From contig CAVFUK010000123.1 in the NCBI GenBank assembly GCA_963625535.1, positions 1 to 54,300 of the forward strand: a stretch of 54,300 nucleotides of DNA, written 5' to 3'. Below are positions 8,765 to 18,825 of the stretch, one piece after another (position 1 is the first letter of the stretch; every line of letters starts with the position of its first letter). The position numbers and the translations under genes were made by a program. The stretch comes from Phocaeicola_A sp963625535. GTDB lineage: Bacteria > Bacteroidota > Bacteroidia > Bacteroidales > Bacteroidaceae. Under the pieces are notes generated by a model. The model saw only the letters and a list, made by a program, of their open reading frames with translations. It ran no database searches and had not been told where the DNA came from.

Positions 8765-11365
8765 ATGAAAACTCGAAGTTTTATTTTACTGTCTGTGATG
8801 GCGCTTTGCCTCAGCTCGGTGGCTGAGGCAGGGCGTCCTCTCCGCATCTTCTCCAAGAAGAAAAAGAAGACAGAGGCTACCGACACTGTGGCCAAGAAAA
8901 CAGATTATGAAAAGCTCTTCGACAAGAAGCACAAGGTGGAGAATGGCTTCATCACCCTCCACCAGATTGATGGAAAAGTTTATTTCGAACTGCCGTTGTC
9001 ACTCTTCGGCAAGGAGATGCTCATCGGCTCCACGGTGTCCAACGTGTCCGACAACGGCAATGGTATAGTCGGCTCCAAACCGACCGAACCGTTGCTGGTG
9101 AAGTTCACACGCACCAAGGATAAGGTGCAGCTGCGTGAGGTGAACACTGACTATGTCACCTCCGATGCCGCCATTGACGTGGCGCTGCAGAAGAGTCACG
9201 TGGACGTGATACTTACCAACCAGAAGATTGCGGCATGGAACAAGGACTCCACGGCTGTGGTGTTCGACATGACCTCTTTTTTCGTGAGCGACAACAAGCG
9301 GATGACGCCCTTCGACTCGAACTCCAATTATGCCTCGAGCTACACCCGCACCGAGAACTATAAAGCGGAGAACTCCTACTTGGTGGACGTGAAAGCCTTC
9401 GACGACAACGTGTCGGTGAAGAGCTCGCTCAACTACACCTTCTCGCTGTCGGACCGCAGCGGCACACAGGTGCTGAAGGACAAACCCTTCACGGCGGAGA
9501 TGACACGCAGCATCATGCTCCTGAAGCCGGAGCCTTACCGCCCCCGCATGGCGGACTACCGCATCGGTTACTTCGTGACGGAGCGTGAGCAATTCAACCC
9601 CGCTCCGCATGCGTCCAAGCCGGTGTACTATACCAACCGCTGGGACCTGCAGCCGAAAGACTCCGCCGCATGGAAGCGTGGCGAGGTGGTGGACGTGGTG
9701 AAGCCCGTGGTCTTCTACGTGGACAATACCTTCCCCGCCAAGTGGAGACCTTACATCATGGAAGCCGTGAACATGTGGTCGCAGGTGTTCGAGGAGGAAT
9801 GCCGCTTGCGCGGTGCCGTGGTGGCGAAGGACTTCCCCACCGACGATCCATCGTTCGACCCGGACAATATCAAGTACAGCTGCATTCGTTACGCACCTAT
9901 CAGCATCAAGAACGCTATGGGCCCTTCGTGGGTTGACCCCCGCAGTGGCGAGATACTGATGGCTTCGGTCTATGTTTACCACGACTTCGTGAAGCTCATC
10001 AACAACTGGCTCTTCGTGCAGACAGCTGCCGCCGATAAGGATGTGCGCGGCTATCAGCTGCCCGAAGCCATCCTGGGCGATGCCATCCGCTACGTCATCG
10101 GCCACGAAGTGGGCCACTGCCTCGGACTGATGCACAACATGGGTGCCTCCAACAACGTGAAGGTGGAGGAGTTGCGCTCGCCGGAGTTCACACAGAAGTA
10201 TGGCACCACCTACAGCATCATGGACTACGCCCGCTTCAACTATGTGGCACAGCCCGGCGACAAGGAGCGTGGCGTGAAACTGACACCTCCCCGCTTCGGC
10301 GTGTACGACCGTTACGCCATCAAGTGGGGCTATACCCCTTGCCTCGACATGACGTTGCAGGAAGAGGAAAAGTACATGACCCAGTGGATTACCGACTCCA
10401 TCCAAAAGAGTCCCGTCTATCGCTATGGCAAGCAGCAGTTTACCAACCCGTTTGCTGACCCGCGCAACATGAACGAGGACTTGGGCGACAATGCCGTAGA
10501 GGCTACCAAGTATGGCGTGAAGAACCTCAAGTACATCATGGCCAACCTCAACCAGTGGCTCAACGGCAAGGATGAAGACATGACTTGCCGCGCGACCATC
10601 CTGGACAATATGGTCAACCAATATGCCCTCTACACCGTTCACGTAGCCAGCAACGTGAGTGGCTATTGCCTAAACGAGGTGAAGGACGGCGACGGACAGA
10701 CCCGCCTGCGTGGACTGGACAAGAAGCGGCAGAAAGATGCGCTCGAGTATCTCTTTACCCTCTACTCCGACCTCGATTGGATAGACAACAAAGAGGTGCT
10801 CAGCAAGATTTCCCTTTCCGGCTCGCCCAAGCAGTCGTTGCAGAAGTATGTGTCGCAGTACATCTTCTCTGCACCGCTCGTAGTCTCCTGCTATAACAAA
10901 ATAGGCGAGAATAGTCTGCAGCCCGATGAGGCGCTGAAGATGGTCTACGACTTCGTGTGGAAACCCACGGTGCAGGGACGTACCCTGACCGATAGTGAGA
11001 AGAGATTGCAGAAGGACTACCTGACGCACTTGATACAGAACAGTGGATTCAGGTTGCCCAAGGGAGTGAATAGCCTGTCGCTCGCGGATTGTGACATCCA
11101 TTTCCACTCGCTCTGTTCGTGCCAGCAACCTACGCACTCGGAACTGCCGACCCTGGTAGGGACCGATGCTGTGAAACCGGTCGGTGGCTTCGAGCAATCT
11201 CCGCGTGAGATATTCTCCAACACTCCCTCGCTGACAGTGGCCGATATGTATGCCTACTTGCAGAAAGTACAACAGCTGGTGAAGAGTAAGCAACAGAGCG
11301 GAACGGCACAGGACCGTGCCCACTACACCTACCTGTTGCGCATCATTGAGAGTAGTATTCAATAA
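8765..11365 (+). CDS. Secreted zinc-dependent metalloprotease (DUF5117/DUF4953-type), active-site complete
   Basis: An 866-residue protein with a signal peptide (about 1-23, ending in SVAEA) and a Lys-rich stretch after it. The first half (about 55-330) is the beta-rich N-terminal region of this family. The catalytic part carries HEVGHCLGLMH at residues 447-457, a full HExxHxxGxxH zinc site with Glu448 as the general base, and the Met-turn-like SIMDY at 484-488, the arrangement of metzincin proteases. It follows the SusC-SusD-DUF4843-PKD genes in one strand-uniform run, so it probably degrades proteins outside the cell or in the periplasm for uptake through SusCD. No lipobox is evident. Its paralogue follows immediately. 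Confidence 0.9.
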   Translation: MKTRSFILLSVMALCLSSVAEAGRPLRIFSKKKKKTEATDTVAKKTDYEKLFDKKHKVENGFITLHQIDGKVYFELPLSLFGKEMLIGSTVSNVSDNGNGIVGSKPTEPLLVKFTRTKDKVQLREVNTDYVTSDAAIDVALQKSHVDVILTNQKIAAWNKDSTAVVFDMTSFFVSDNKRMTPFDSNSNYASSYTRTENYKAENSYLVDVKAFDDNVSVKSSLNYTFSLSDRSGTQVLKDKPFTAEMTRSIMLLKPEPYRPRMADYRIGYFVTEREQFNPAPHASKPVYYTNRWDLQPKDSAAWKRGEVVDVVKPVVFYVDNTFPAKWRPYIMEAVNMWSQVFEEECRLRGAVVAKDFPTDDPSFDPDNIKYSCIRYAPISIKNAMGPSWVDPRSGEILMASVYVYHDFVKLINNWLFVQTAAADKDVRGYQLPEAILGDAIRYVIGHEVGHCLGLMHNMGASNNVKVEELRSPEFTQKYGTTYSIMDYARFNYVAQPGDKERGVKLTPPRFGVYDRYAIKWGYTPCLDMTLQEEEKYMTQWITDSIQKSPVYRYGKQQFTNPFADPRNMNEDLGDNAVEATKYGVKNLKYIMANLNQWLNGKDEDMTCRATILDNMVNQYALYTVHVASNVSGYCLNEVKDGDGQTRLRGLDKKRQKDALEYLFTLYSDLDWIDNKEVLSKISLSGSPKQSLQKYVSQYIFSAPLVVSCYNKIGENSLQPDEALKMVYDFVWKPTVQGRTLTDSEKRLQKDYLTHLIQNSGFRLPKGVNSLSLADCDIHFHSLCSCQQPTHSELPTLVGTDAVKPVGGFEQSPREIFSNTPSLTVADMYAYLQKVQQLVKSKQQSGTAQDRAHYTYLLRIIESSIQ

Positions 11366-11370
11366 GGAGA
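11363..11370 (+). promoter_or_regulatory. Purine-rich ribosome-binding site that fixes the start of the second metalloprotease
   Basis: AAGGAGA lies 5-6 nt before the ATG at 11376. Such a strong Shine-Dalgarno is rare in this window. It argues for 11376 rather than the in-frame ATG at 11316, which is inside the upstream gene. Confidence 0.6.
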
Positions 11371-11375
11371 CGGAT

Positions 11376-13901
11376 ATGCAACAGGACAAAACGATATTTA
11401 CTTGCCTTGCGGTGGTCGTCGGGTTGGCGTTCATGTTCGCTCAGCCTGCCGAGGCGCGCCGACAGAAGAAGTCTGCCAAGGCAAAGACAACCGATGTGGC
11501 TAAAGACTCGGCGGATGCCTCACGGCCTTATTCGAAAATCTTCAAGAAGAAGGATAAGTTGACTCAGGCACAGCAGCAAGACCTCTCGCTCTTCCTCTAC
11601 GATGGAAAAGTCTATGCGGAGTTCCCTGTGCGTAATCTGGGACGTGTATATCTCATGTCGTCGAGCATCGTGGAGGCCAACCTCCCGCTGATGGTAGGCC
11701 GCAATGTGAACGAACAGTTGGTATTCTCTGTCAACCGGGCCGACACACTGCTCACCTTCTGCCAGCCTAAGGTCAATTACCGTATATCCGAAGGCGACCA
11801 GACCACACCGAAGGCTTTTGCGCTCTCCGGTGCCAGCGCCGTCTTCCGCACAGCGTCTATCGAAGCTTGGAACAACGACTCCACCGCCGTGTTGGTGGAA
11901 GTGACGGATTTCCTGAATGCCTCTAATAAAGAGGTGTTCGACCCCGAAGGTGTTCCCTATGATGTGGGCGAGAAGGTGAAATCCTGCTCAGTGAAGAGCT
12001 CCCTCTCATTCCTTACGGGTGTGAAGGCTTTTCGTCGTTGCGTCTGTCTGGAGCAATCGGTTACAGGTGAGCTGTCCATCAATGGCTCTTTTATGGGTGA
12101 ACTCTCTGATAAACCGGCTTTCCAGGGTACGTTGCAGACTCTGCTGACCCTGTTGCCCGCTGACGACCAGTGCATGACTCCCCGTGAAGCCAACGCTGCG
12201 GTGGGTACCCACATGGTGAAGTACAATGACTACCGAAACCTGGAGCAGGTGAAGGAGGGCTACTATGCCGACCGACGGAACTTCACTCCGGGCGATACCA
12301 TTACCTTTTATGTGGACAGCCTGCTCTCAGCTTCGTGGACCGAAGCAATCCGGCGTGTTGCCGAGGGATGGAACGACTCCTTCGACAAGGCCGGACTCGG
12401 ACGACCCATCCGGTTGGTTCCTTTCCCCAACGACTCCACCTTCAGCGCGGCGGACCCGTTGGAGAATATCATCCACTTCGCCAACAGCAACAGCCAGACG
12501 GTGACCTTCTCCTCCCCCGTGGACCCGCGGACGGGTGAGATACTGAGTACACACATCTACGTGCCCCGTAACTTGGCCGAGGATGTGCGCCGCTACGGTA
12601 TCTGCAAGATGGCCGAGACCGATGAACGCTACCGGTGCTACGATCTGCCCGACGACCTCTTGGCCGAGATTCTGCAGGCACGCATGCTCACGGCCTTCGG
12701 TCATGCGTTGGGACTCACTACGAACCTCGCTGGTTCGGCTGCCTATACTCCCGAGCAACTCCGCTCGCCTGAGTTCACGCAGAAGTACGGTATCTCCGCC
12801 TCTGTGATGGACGGACAGATTTACAACTATGTGGCTATGCCGGGCGACAAGGAGAAAGGGGTAGTGCTCACCTACAACCATCCAGGCGTGTACGACGACT
12901 TTGTGGTGAAGTACCTCTACACCCCCAATGTGCCCGAAGACACCTTGCGGCAATGGGTGAAGAGCCACGTGGGTGACGAACGCTACTTCTATGGTAGAAG
13001 GGCTTTCCGCTACGCCTCTGACCCACGTTGTCAGAATTTCGACATGAGTAGCGACCCCGTGCAGGCAGCACGTAATATGATGCATCACTATCGCTACTTG
13101 GCGAAGCATGCGCCCGAGTGGACCAATTACAGCGAACTGCCCGACAGCTATCGCGAACTGTTCCCCGAATTTGTCATCAACGATTACTTCAGTCTGCTGC
13201 AGACCGTGACTGCCTTCATCGGTGGCGTCTACTTCGACGAGTACATGGGTCAGAATGTGCAAAAGACACCCTTGACGCGTGCTGTTCCCCGCGAGAAACA
13301 ACGGGAGGCAGTGAAGGCAATCTTTACCGAACTGAACGATGTCTCGTGGCTTAACAGTAACCCCGAGTTCTTCTACTCCGCCAGCCCTAGCTCCGATGTG
13401 GCCGGTTGGGTGAGACGCAAGCAGTTCCCCCTACAGTTGACGATGGGCTATAAGTTGCCCTATATGGATATGAGCATCCATCATGCGGACAAACCTTATA
13501 CGCAGAGCGACTTGTTGGATGACATCATCGACTGTTGCTTCCGCTCGGTGAAAGCCGGCCGCAAACCTACCACGGAGGATTTGCAGTGCGCCAATACACT
13601 GGTTACCTATCTTATCACCCAAAGCGACATGCTCTCCGACCTCAATAGGCGCAAGCTCGAGCACGGCGAGGCACAGATTGCTTCGGTAGCGGATGAGCAG
13701 GACGAGGCGGAGAGTAAGGCCATGGGCCCTGTGACATCTATCGACTATTACCCGACGACGGACCTCACGCCCATCCTGTTGGAAAAACTGCAGAAGGTGC
13801 GCTCGCTGCTGGTGAAGACCAAGTCGATGCTCTCTTCGCAGATGGATAAGTATCAGGCCGATTACACGATAAAGACTATAGACCGTGTGACGAAGGAATA
13901 A
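11376..13901 (+). CDS. Metalloprotease paralogue with a destroyed zinc site (predicted pseudoenzyme)
   Basis: Start chosen at 11376 because a signal peptide (about 1-25, ending PAEARR) and a strong ribosome-binding site begin there; 841 residues. It aligns along its whole length with the preceding protease: the IEAWNNDSTAVL, RSPEFTQKYG, YNYVAMPGDKEKGV and GVYD segments all have counterparts. At the active site, however, the HEVGHCLGLMH of the sister reads TAFGHALGLTT (439-449). The general-base Glu is Ala440, and two of the three zinc ligands are Thr439 and Thr449; only His443 remains. The Met-turn (SVMD) is kept. There is no frameshift, so the gene is maintained as a full-length protein, presumably non-catalytic: a substrate binder, chaperone or partner of the active protease (inference). 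Confidence 0.88.
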   Translation: MQQDKTIFTCLAVVVGLAFMFAQPAEARRQKKSAKAKTTDVAKDSADASRPYSKIFKKKDKLTQAQQQDLSLFLYDGKVYAEFPVRNLGRVYLMSSSIVEANLPLMVGRNVNEQLVFSVNRADTLLTFCQPKVNYRISEGDQTTPKAFALSGASAVFRTASIEAWNNDSTAVLVEVTDFLNASNKEVFDPEGVPYDVGEKVKSCSVKSSLSFLTGVKAFRRCVCLEQSVTGELSINGSFMGELSDKPAFQGTLQTLLTLLPADDQCMTPREANAAVGTHMVKYNDYRNLEQVKEGYYADRRNFTPGDTITFYVDSLLSASWTEAIRRVAEGWNDSFDKAGLGRPIRLVPFPNDSTFSAADPLENIIHFANSNSQTVTFSSPVDPRTGEILSTHIYVPRNLAEDVRRYGICKMAETDERYRCYDLPDDLLAEILQARMLTAFGHALGLTTNLAGSAAYTPEQLRSPEFTQKYGISASVMDGQIYNYVAMPGDKEKGVVLTYNHPGVYDDFVVKYLYTPNVPEDTLRQWVKSHVGDERYFYGRRAFRYASDPRCQNFDMSSDPVQAARNMMHHYRYLAKHAPEWTNYSELPDSYRELFPEFVINDYFSLLQTVTAFIGGVYFDEYMGQNVQKTPLTRAVPREKQREAVKAIFTELNDVSWLNSNPEFFYSASPSSDVAGWVRRKQFPLQLTMGYKLPYMDMSIHHADKPYTQSDLLDDIIDCCFRSVKAGRKPTTEDLQCANTLVTYLITQSDMLSDLNRRKLEHGEAQIASVADEQDEAESKAMGPVTSIDYYPTTDLTPILLEKLQKVRSLLVKTKSMLSSQMDKYQADYTIKTIDRVTKE

Positions 13902-13940
13902 ACTGGGCGCTCCCTTAATGGAGTACCTATATATAATAAG

Positions 13941-13979
13941 GTATAGGCGGAAAGATGAATGACATCTTCCCGCCTATAC
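13941..13979. terminator. Bidirectional terminator between the protease locus and rhaD
   Basis: Inverted repeat with arms GTATAGGCGG-a-AAGATG (13941-13957) and CATCTT-c-CCGCCTATAC (13963-13979), 16 pairs, one mismatch and a 5-nt loop. It sits between two convergent genes. Confidence 0.8.
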
Positions 13980-14025
13980 TATATACGCTCGATGGGAGTG
14001 TTGTGCCTATTGTTTCGCCTTGTGC

Positions 14026-14835
14026 TTATTTGGGCAAGTTGAAGGCTACGCTCATCTCTTTCATCTGCTCGTCGCTCATTCCCTCGGGCTCGAATCCCAT
14101 GTTCTTGGCAGCGATATAGATGAGGGCAGACTTGTTGAGCACGTCAATTTGGTCGAAGGCCTGCATCACGTCGCAGTCTACGGCGAACACGCCGTGCTTC
14201 TCCCACATCACTACGTCGTAGTCGGCCAACTCCTTGATGGTAGCCTCGGCCAACTCTACCGAGCTAGGCAACTTGTAGGGGATGATGCCCAAGCCGCGCG
14301 GACAGAATGCCTTCGTCTCCGGGATCATGCTCCACAGCATGCGCGTAGCCACGTCTTTCTCCAAGTACTTCTTGCAGTGTGTCAGTGCCACCAGTTCGAT
14401 AGGGTGGGTGTGAACCGATGCTTTGTAGGGAGAGCCCTTACCGATGAGGTAGTTGTGTACGCTCAAGTGCGACGGCAATTCAGAGGTGGGGCGCACAGGT
14501 TTGTCGGCGATAATCACGTAGTGGGCGCAGTCGTCCAGGATGCGGATGATGCTGCCGTTGTCCATCGGCCAGCGTGCCAAGTCGCGCATACGCATGTTTG
14601 TACCTTTGCAGTAGAAGTAGCAACCCTTCAGGTTAGGCAGGGTAGCGCCAATCTCTTTGGGCTCGCTGATGGCTGGCATTTGGCGAATCTCATCGTCCAC
14701 ATACTCGGTGATGTTGACAGTGATGTTGCCGCCGTTGCGCTCAGCCCAGCCCTTCTGCCACAAGTATCCGGCCACTTCGGCCACTTTGTTTACTTCCCGA
14801 GTCAACTCGGGACGGTTTTCCAAGATCGATTTCAT
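14026..14835 (-). CDS. rhaD: L-rhamnulose-1-phosphate aldolase
   Basis: A 269-residue class II (zinc) aldolase, close to the 274 residues of the E. coli enzyme. It splits rhamnulose-1-phosphate into dihydroxyacetone phosphate and L-lactaldehyde in the cytoplasm. The zinc ligands are visible as HTH at 142-144 and His214 in WEKHG, and the catalytic Glu is Glu119 in PTSEL, matching E. coli RhaD His141, His143, His212 and Glu117. The N-terminal AERNGGNITV is also typical. It is the last gene of the minus-strand rhaBATD operon, 35 bp after rhaT. No lactaldehyde reductase gene follows, so that step must be encoded elsewhere. Confidence 0.95.
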   Translation of the reverse strand: MKSILENRPELTREVNKVAEVAGYLWQKGWAERNGGNITVNITEYVDDEIRQMPAISEPKEIGATLPNLKGCYFYCKGTNMRMRDLARWPMDNGSIIRILDDCAHYVIIADKPVRPTSELPSHLSVHNYLIGKGSPYKASVHTHPIELVALTHCKKYLEKDVATRMLWSMIPETKAFCPRGLGIIPYKLPSSVELAEATIKELADYDVVMWEKHGVFAVDCDVMQAFDQIDVLNKSALIYIAAKNMGFEPEGMSDEQMKEMSVAFNLPK

Positions 14836-14870
14836 TGTTATTGTATCTTAGTTGTTGTTCTTTACATTCA

Positions 14871-15881
14871 TTATTTAAGCAGTTGCGGCAGGAAAGACGA
14901 TACAATCAGTACCACCAAGCCGATGATGAGCACCACGATGGTCTTCTGTGAGCAACCTTTCCACTCCTTCAGGATGATGCCCCATACGTTGGAGAATGTC
15001 ACGTTGAGCGACATGAGAATGCACCATGAGAAGGTGAGCAACACGGGCGACGAGGTGAGGAATCCCTTGCCCAAGCTCAGTCCGAAGAACTGGCTATACC
15101 ACAGCACACCTGCCAATGCGCAGAAGAGAATGTTGTTGGCATAGAGCGATGTCTTTCCATAGTCGCCCCAGGTCTTGTTCTTCGAGTTCTGGTAGAAGCA
15201 GTACACCGCGTTGGTGAGGAATCCTCCGAAGGTTACCATGAAGGTAGCCGGCAGTGTACGGTAGATGTCCGCGCTCTCGGCGAAGCAGAGGCTCTCGCCG
15301 AATCCCAGACCGATGCTGAAGCAGGCGCTCATGAATCCGGCCAACAGGGCAACGATGATGCCTTTGGTGAAGTTGAAGTCTTTCACAGCCTTCTCTTTCT
15401 CTTCCTTGCTCAAGGCGGCAGACTTCATGTTGCCGGCTAAGCCGATGATGCCGATACCAATCAGGGTAACTACCACGCCCACGATTACCGGTGTGGTCAG
15501 GTCGCCCGTCTTACCGGTGAAGATAGGGGTCAATATTGTACCCAGTCCGGCACAGGTACCCAGTGCGATGGACTGTCCCAACGCTACGCCCAGGTAGCGC
15601 ATGGAGAGACCGAAGGTGAGTCCGCCCACGCCCCACAGTATACCGAAGAAGATGGTCCACAACGTATCCGTAGGATGCGCGGCATACACCTCAAACAGAG
15701 AACTGCCGGCAGGCACGGCCAACAGAGCACCCAAGAAAGGGAATATCAGCCAGGCGAACACACCCTGTACTATCCAAAACGACTCCCAGCTCCACTGCTT
15801 GATGCGGTTGATGGGCACGTAGCTACTCGACTGACAGAAGGCGCCGATGGCTATAATCAGTAATCCTAAAACAATTTCCAT
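14871..15881 (-). CDS. rhaT: L-rhamnose-proton symporter
   Basis: A 336-residue integral membrane protein with about ten hydrophobic segments, the RhaT pattern. Recognisable family segments are GAFCQSSSYVPINRIKQWSW near the start, the GVGGLTFGLSMRYLGVALGQ stretch around 85-105, and GFMSACFSIGLGFG around 180. It takes up L-rhamnose across the inner membrane with protons. It lies between rhaA (92 bp upstream) and rhaD (35 bp downstream) on the minus strand, in the order rhaB-rhaA-rhaT-rhaD. Confidence 0.94.
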   Translation of the reverse strand: MEIVLGLLIIAIGAFCQSSSYVPINRIKQWSWESFWIVQGVFAWLIFPFLGALLAVPAGSSLFEVYAAHPTDTLWTIFFGILWGVGGLTFGLSMRYLGVALGQSIALGTCAGLGTILTPIFTGKTGDLTTPVIVGVVVTLIGIGIIGLAGNMKSAALSKEEKEKAVKDFNFTKGIIVALLAGFMSACFSIGLGFGESLCFAESADIYRTLPATFMVTFGGFLTNAVYCFYQNSKNKTWGDYGKTSLYANNILFCALAGVLWYSQFFGLSLGKGFLTSSPVLLTFSWCILMSLNVTFSNVWGIILKEWKGCSQKTIVVLIIGLVVLIVSSFLPQLLK

Positions 15882-15973
15882 ACTTTACGTCTTATTGAAA
15901 GGGCTGCGCACATGGGCAAAGACGATTTAGCCCTTGGCGCAGCCCCTTATCTAGTATTTGGTATAAAAGATTC

Positions 15974-17224
15974 TTATCTCTTGGATGTCACTTCAGCTTC
16001 GTATTTCTCAATCTCGCCGATGAACTCGTCACCTACGGGCACGTTGTTCTTCAAGCAGAACATATCCCATACAGCGTTCCAAGGCATAGCCTTCTCCTCT
16101 TCGAGCAGAGCCAGACGCTGGAAGCCTTGTCCGTTTGCCTCGTACTCACGCAGCTTGGTCAGCGGTTCCAACAGGGCGCGCAGCATGCACTTCTGTGCGG
16201 CACGTGTACCGATAACGTAAGCGCCGATACGGTTGATGGAAGCGTCGAAGTAGTCGAGGCCGATGTGTACGCGGTCCAGAGCGTCGCAACGAACGATCTC
16301 CTGGAACAGCTCCACTGTCGGGTCGTCCATAATGGTCACGTGGTCGGAATCCCAACGTACCGGACGGCTCACGTGCAACATCAACTCAGGCACGAAGAGC
16401 AACAGCGACGACACCTTGTCGGCAACGCTCTCTGTCGGATGGAAGTGGCCCGTGTCCAGTGTGATCAGTTTCTGGTGCTGTACGCCATAGCCGATGTAGA
16501 AGTCGTTGGAGCCTACGGTGTAGCTCTCCAGACCGATGCCGAACACCTTTGACTCGATGCAGTCGCGCATGTTCTTGTACTCTTTCTCGAAGATCTGGTC
16601 CAAAGAATCCTTCAGCAGCGCACGGTATTTCATGCGGTTCACTGTGATGTCCTTGCTACCGTCGTGTACCCACAGGTTCATGATACACGGGTCGCCCTGG
16701 CGTTTACCCATCTCCTCGGCAATGGCACGGCAACGTTTTGTGTGCTCAATCCAGAAGTCGCGGATGCTCTTGTCGGGGTTAGCCAGAGAGAGGTCGCCTG
16801 ACTTAGGATGTGAGAAGGAGGTAGAGTTGAAGTCGAGCTTCATGCCTGTCTCGGCACTCCACTGCATCCAGCTCTCGAAATGCTTCGGCTCCACTTGGTC
16901 GCGGTCGACGAACTTGCCGTCGAAGTCACCATATATCTCGTGCAGGTTCAAGCGGTGCTTGCCCGGGATGTAAGAAGCTGCCTTCAGGATGTCTGCCCGC
17001 AACTCTTCCATATTACGTGCCTTGCCCGGATAGTTACCTGTAGCCTGGATGCCGCCGGTCAGTGAGCCGGTAGACTCGAAACCTGCTACGTCATCTGCCT
17101 GCCAGCAATGGAGGGAAATGGAAACTTTCTGCAGTTGGTCCAGCACTTTGTTTGTGTCGATACCCATGGCGGCGTAACGCTCTACTGCGATATCATACGC
17201 TTTTTTAATCAATTCCTCTTTCAT
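15974..17224 (-). CDS. rhaA: L-rhamnose isomerase
   Basis: A 416-residue protein (E. coli RhaA 419) that converts L-rhamnose to L-rhamnulose in the cytoplasm. Diagnostic segments are SISLHCWQADDV at 36-47, GKHRLNLHEIYGDFDG (about 98-113), the metal-binding stretch LDTGHFHPTE, VRWDSDHV, and GLDYFDASINRIGAYVIG. All metal-ligand motifs of the TIM-barrel sugar isomerase are present. It lies 68 bp after rhaB and 92 bp before rhaT in the same operon. Confidence 0.96.
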   Translation of the reverse strand: MKEELIKKAYDIAVERYAAMGIDTNKVLDQLQKVSISLHCWQADDVAGFESTGSLTGGIQATGNYPGKARNMEELRADILKAASYIPGKHRLNLHEIYGDFDGKFVDRDQVEPKHFESWMQWSAETGMKLDFNSTSFSHPKSGDLSLANPDKSIRDFWIEHTKRCRAIAEEMGKRQGDPCIMNLWVHDGSKDITVNRMKYRALLKDSLDQIFEKEYKNMRDCIESKVFGIGLESYTVGSNDFYIGYGVQHQKLITLDTGHFHPTESVADKVSSLLLFVPELMLHVSRPVRWDSDHVTIMDDPTVELFQEIVRCDALDRVHIGLDYFDASINRIGAYVIGTRAAQKCMLRALLEPLTKLREYEANGQGFQRLALLEEEKAMPWNAVWDMFCLKNNVPVGDEFIGEIEKYEAEVTSKR

Positions 17225-17292
17225 GATTATAAATTTAGAAGTTAGTATTTGGTATATTATTTTGTTTACCTTATTATATATAAGTATCAGAT

Positions 17293-18771
17293 TCAGATGT
17301 CCTCACGATAGTAGCAGAGGTAACGCTTGTAGGCTTCGTCCCACTCCTCGGCATGCTCGGGCACAAAGTTTGTCAACTCGATGGACGAGCCGATGAGCTG
17401 GCGCATCTCGTTGATGTCCTTCACCAGTCCTGCAGCCTTGGCTTGCAACATGATGTTGCCGATGGCTGTTCCTTCGGACGGACCGGCTGTCACAGGCACG
17501 CCCACAGCGTTGCTGGTAAATTGGTTGAGCAGGTTGTTGCGTGAACCACCGCCGATGACGTGCAGACGCTCTATCTTGAACGGAGCCATGTCCTGCATGT
17601 AGCCGAACACTTGACGATAACGCAAGGCGAGGCTGTCGAAGATGCAACGGGTAATCTCGCCATACGTCTCCGGCACGGGTTGTCCCGTCTCGCTGCAGTA
17701 GTGGCGGATGGCGTCTATCATCGATGTCGGGTTGGCGAAGCAGGGTGCATCGGGGTTGATGACACTGCGGAATGCCTTCACGGCCAGTGCCGCGTCAATC
17801 AGTTCGGAATAGGAATAGTTGTTGGTCACTTCCCACTCCTTGCGGCAACGCTCGAGCAACCACATGCCGCAGATGTTCTTCAGGAAGCGTGTCGTTCCCT
17901 CGATGCCGCCTTCGTTGGTGAAGTTGCGTTCGAAACTCTCTTTGTTGATGATGGCGTCCTTCACCTCGATACCCATCAGCGACCAGGTGCCTGAGCTGAG
18001 GTAAGCGAACCGCTCGTTCTGTGCAGGCACTGCTGCTACGGCCGAGGCTGTGTCGTGTCCGGCAACGGCTATCACGGGAATCTCTCCCAGTCCGGTCAGC
18101 TGCTGCACCTCTTTGCTGAGTACACCAACCTGCTCGCCCGGGAAGACGAACTTGCCGAACTGTTCCTCTTTCACTCCGACCACATCCAGCAACTCTTTCT
18201 CGAATCGCTTGGTGCGCGGGTTCAGTATCTGTGAGGTGGAGGCGATGGTATATTCCGTCACCATGTTGCCCGTCAGCATATACGAGAGTGCGTCCGGCAT
18301 GAACAAAATCTTGTCGGCTGCCTCCAGTGCGGAACATTTGTCGCGGTGCAGTGTGTAGAGTTGGAACAGCGAGTTGAAGTTCATGATTTGTATGCCCGTG
18401 ATGTCGTACACCTTCTCGCGCGGGATATGTGTGAAGTACTCCTCCGGAGCACCTACTGTATGCGGGTCGCGGTAGCAATAGGGGTTGCGGAGCAGTGCTC
18501 CGTCCTTGCCGACGAACACGAAGTCGACGCCCCATGTGTCGATACCGATGGATTGGATAGGTATATTTTCCTGTGCCACCTTCTTCAATCCTTTGATGAT
18601 TTCGAGGTACAGTGCATAGATGTCCCAGTAGAAATGTCCGCCTGTCTCGATGATAGGATTGGAAAAACGGGTCAGTTCCCATAAGTCAAGTTTGCCTTCT
18701 GACAGTGTGCCGATAATCGTTCTGCCACTGGTAGCTCCTAGGTCTACGGCAAAAAATTGCATGTCTTTCAT
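17293..18771 (-). CDS. rhaB: Rhamnulokinase
   Basis: Start set at 18771 (MKDMQFFAVDLG), giving 492 residues, close to E. coli RhaB (489); the in-frame ATG at 18828 lies almost on the predicted -7 box and is too early. It phosphorylates L-rhamnulose with ATP. FGGY-family features: the N-terminal phosphate loop FAVDLGATSGRT, IGIDTWGVDFVFV, IAVAGHDTASAV in the middle, SSGTWSLMG, and the C-terminal HVIGGGSRNNLLNQ adenosine-binding loop. First gene of the rha operon. It is divergent from argR, with 578 bp between the two starts. Confidence 0.95.
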   Translation of the reverse strand: MKDMQFFAVDLGATSGRTIIGTLSEGKLDLWELTRFSNPIIETGGHFYWDIYALYLEIIKGLKKVAQENIPIQSIGIDTWGVDFVFVGKDGALLRNPYCYRDPHTVGAPEEYFTHIPREKVYDITGIQIMNFNSLFQLYTLHRDKCSALEAADKILFMPDALSYMLTGNMVTEYTIASTSQILNPRTKRFEKELLDVVGVKEEQFGKFVFPGEQVGVLSKEVQQLTGLGEIPVIAVAGHDTASAVAAVPAQNERFAYLSSGTWSLMGIEVKDAIINKESFERNFTNEGGIEGTTRFLKNICGMWLLERCRKEWEVTNNYSYSELIDAALAVKAFRSVINPDAPCFANPTSMIDAIRHYCSETGQPVPETYGEITRCIFDSLALRYRQVFGYMQDMAPFKIERLHVIGGGSRNNLLNQFTSNAVGVPVTAGPSEGTAIGNIMLQAKAAGLVKDINEMRQLIGSSIELTNFVPEHAEEWDEAYKRYLCYYREDI

Positions 18772-18825
18772 GATATTCAATATACGTTTATGTGAGTATT
18801 CAGGTCCTTCAACCTTTAGATTGGT

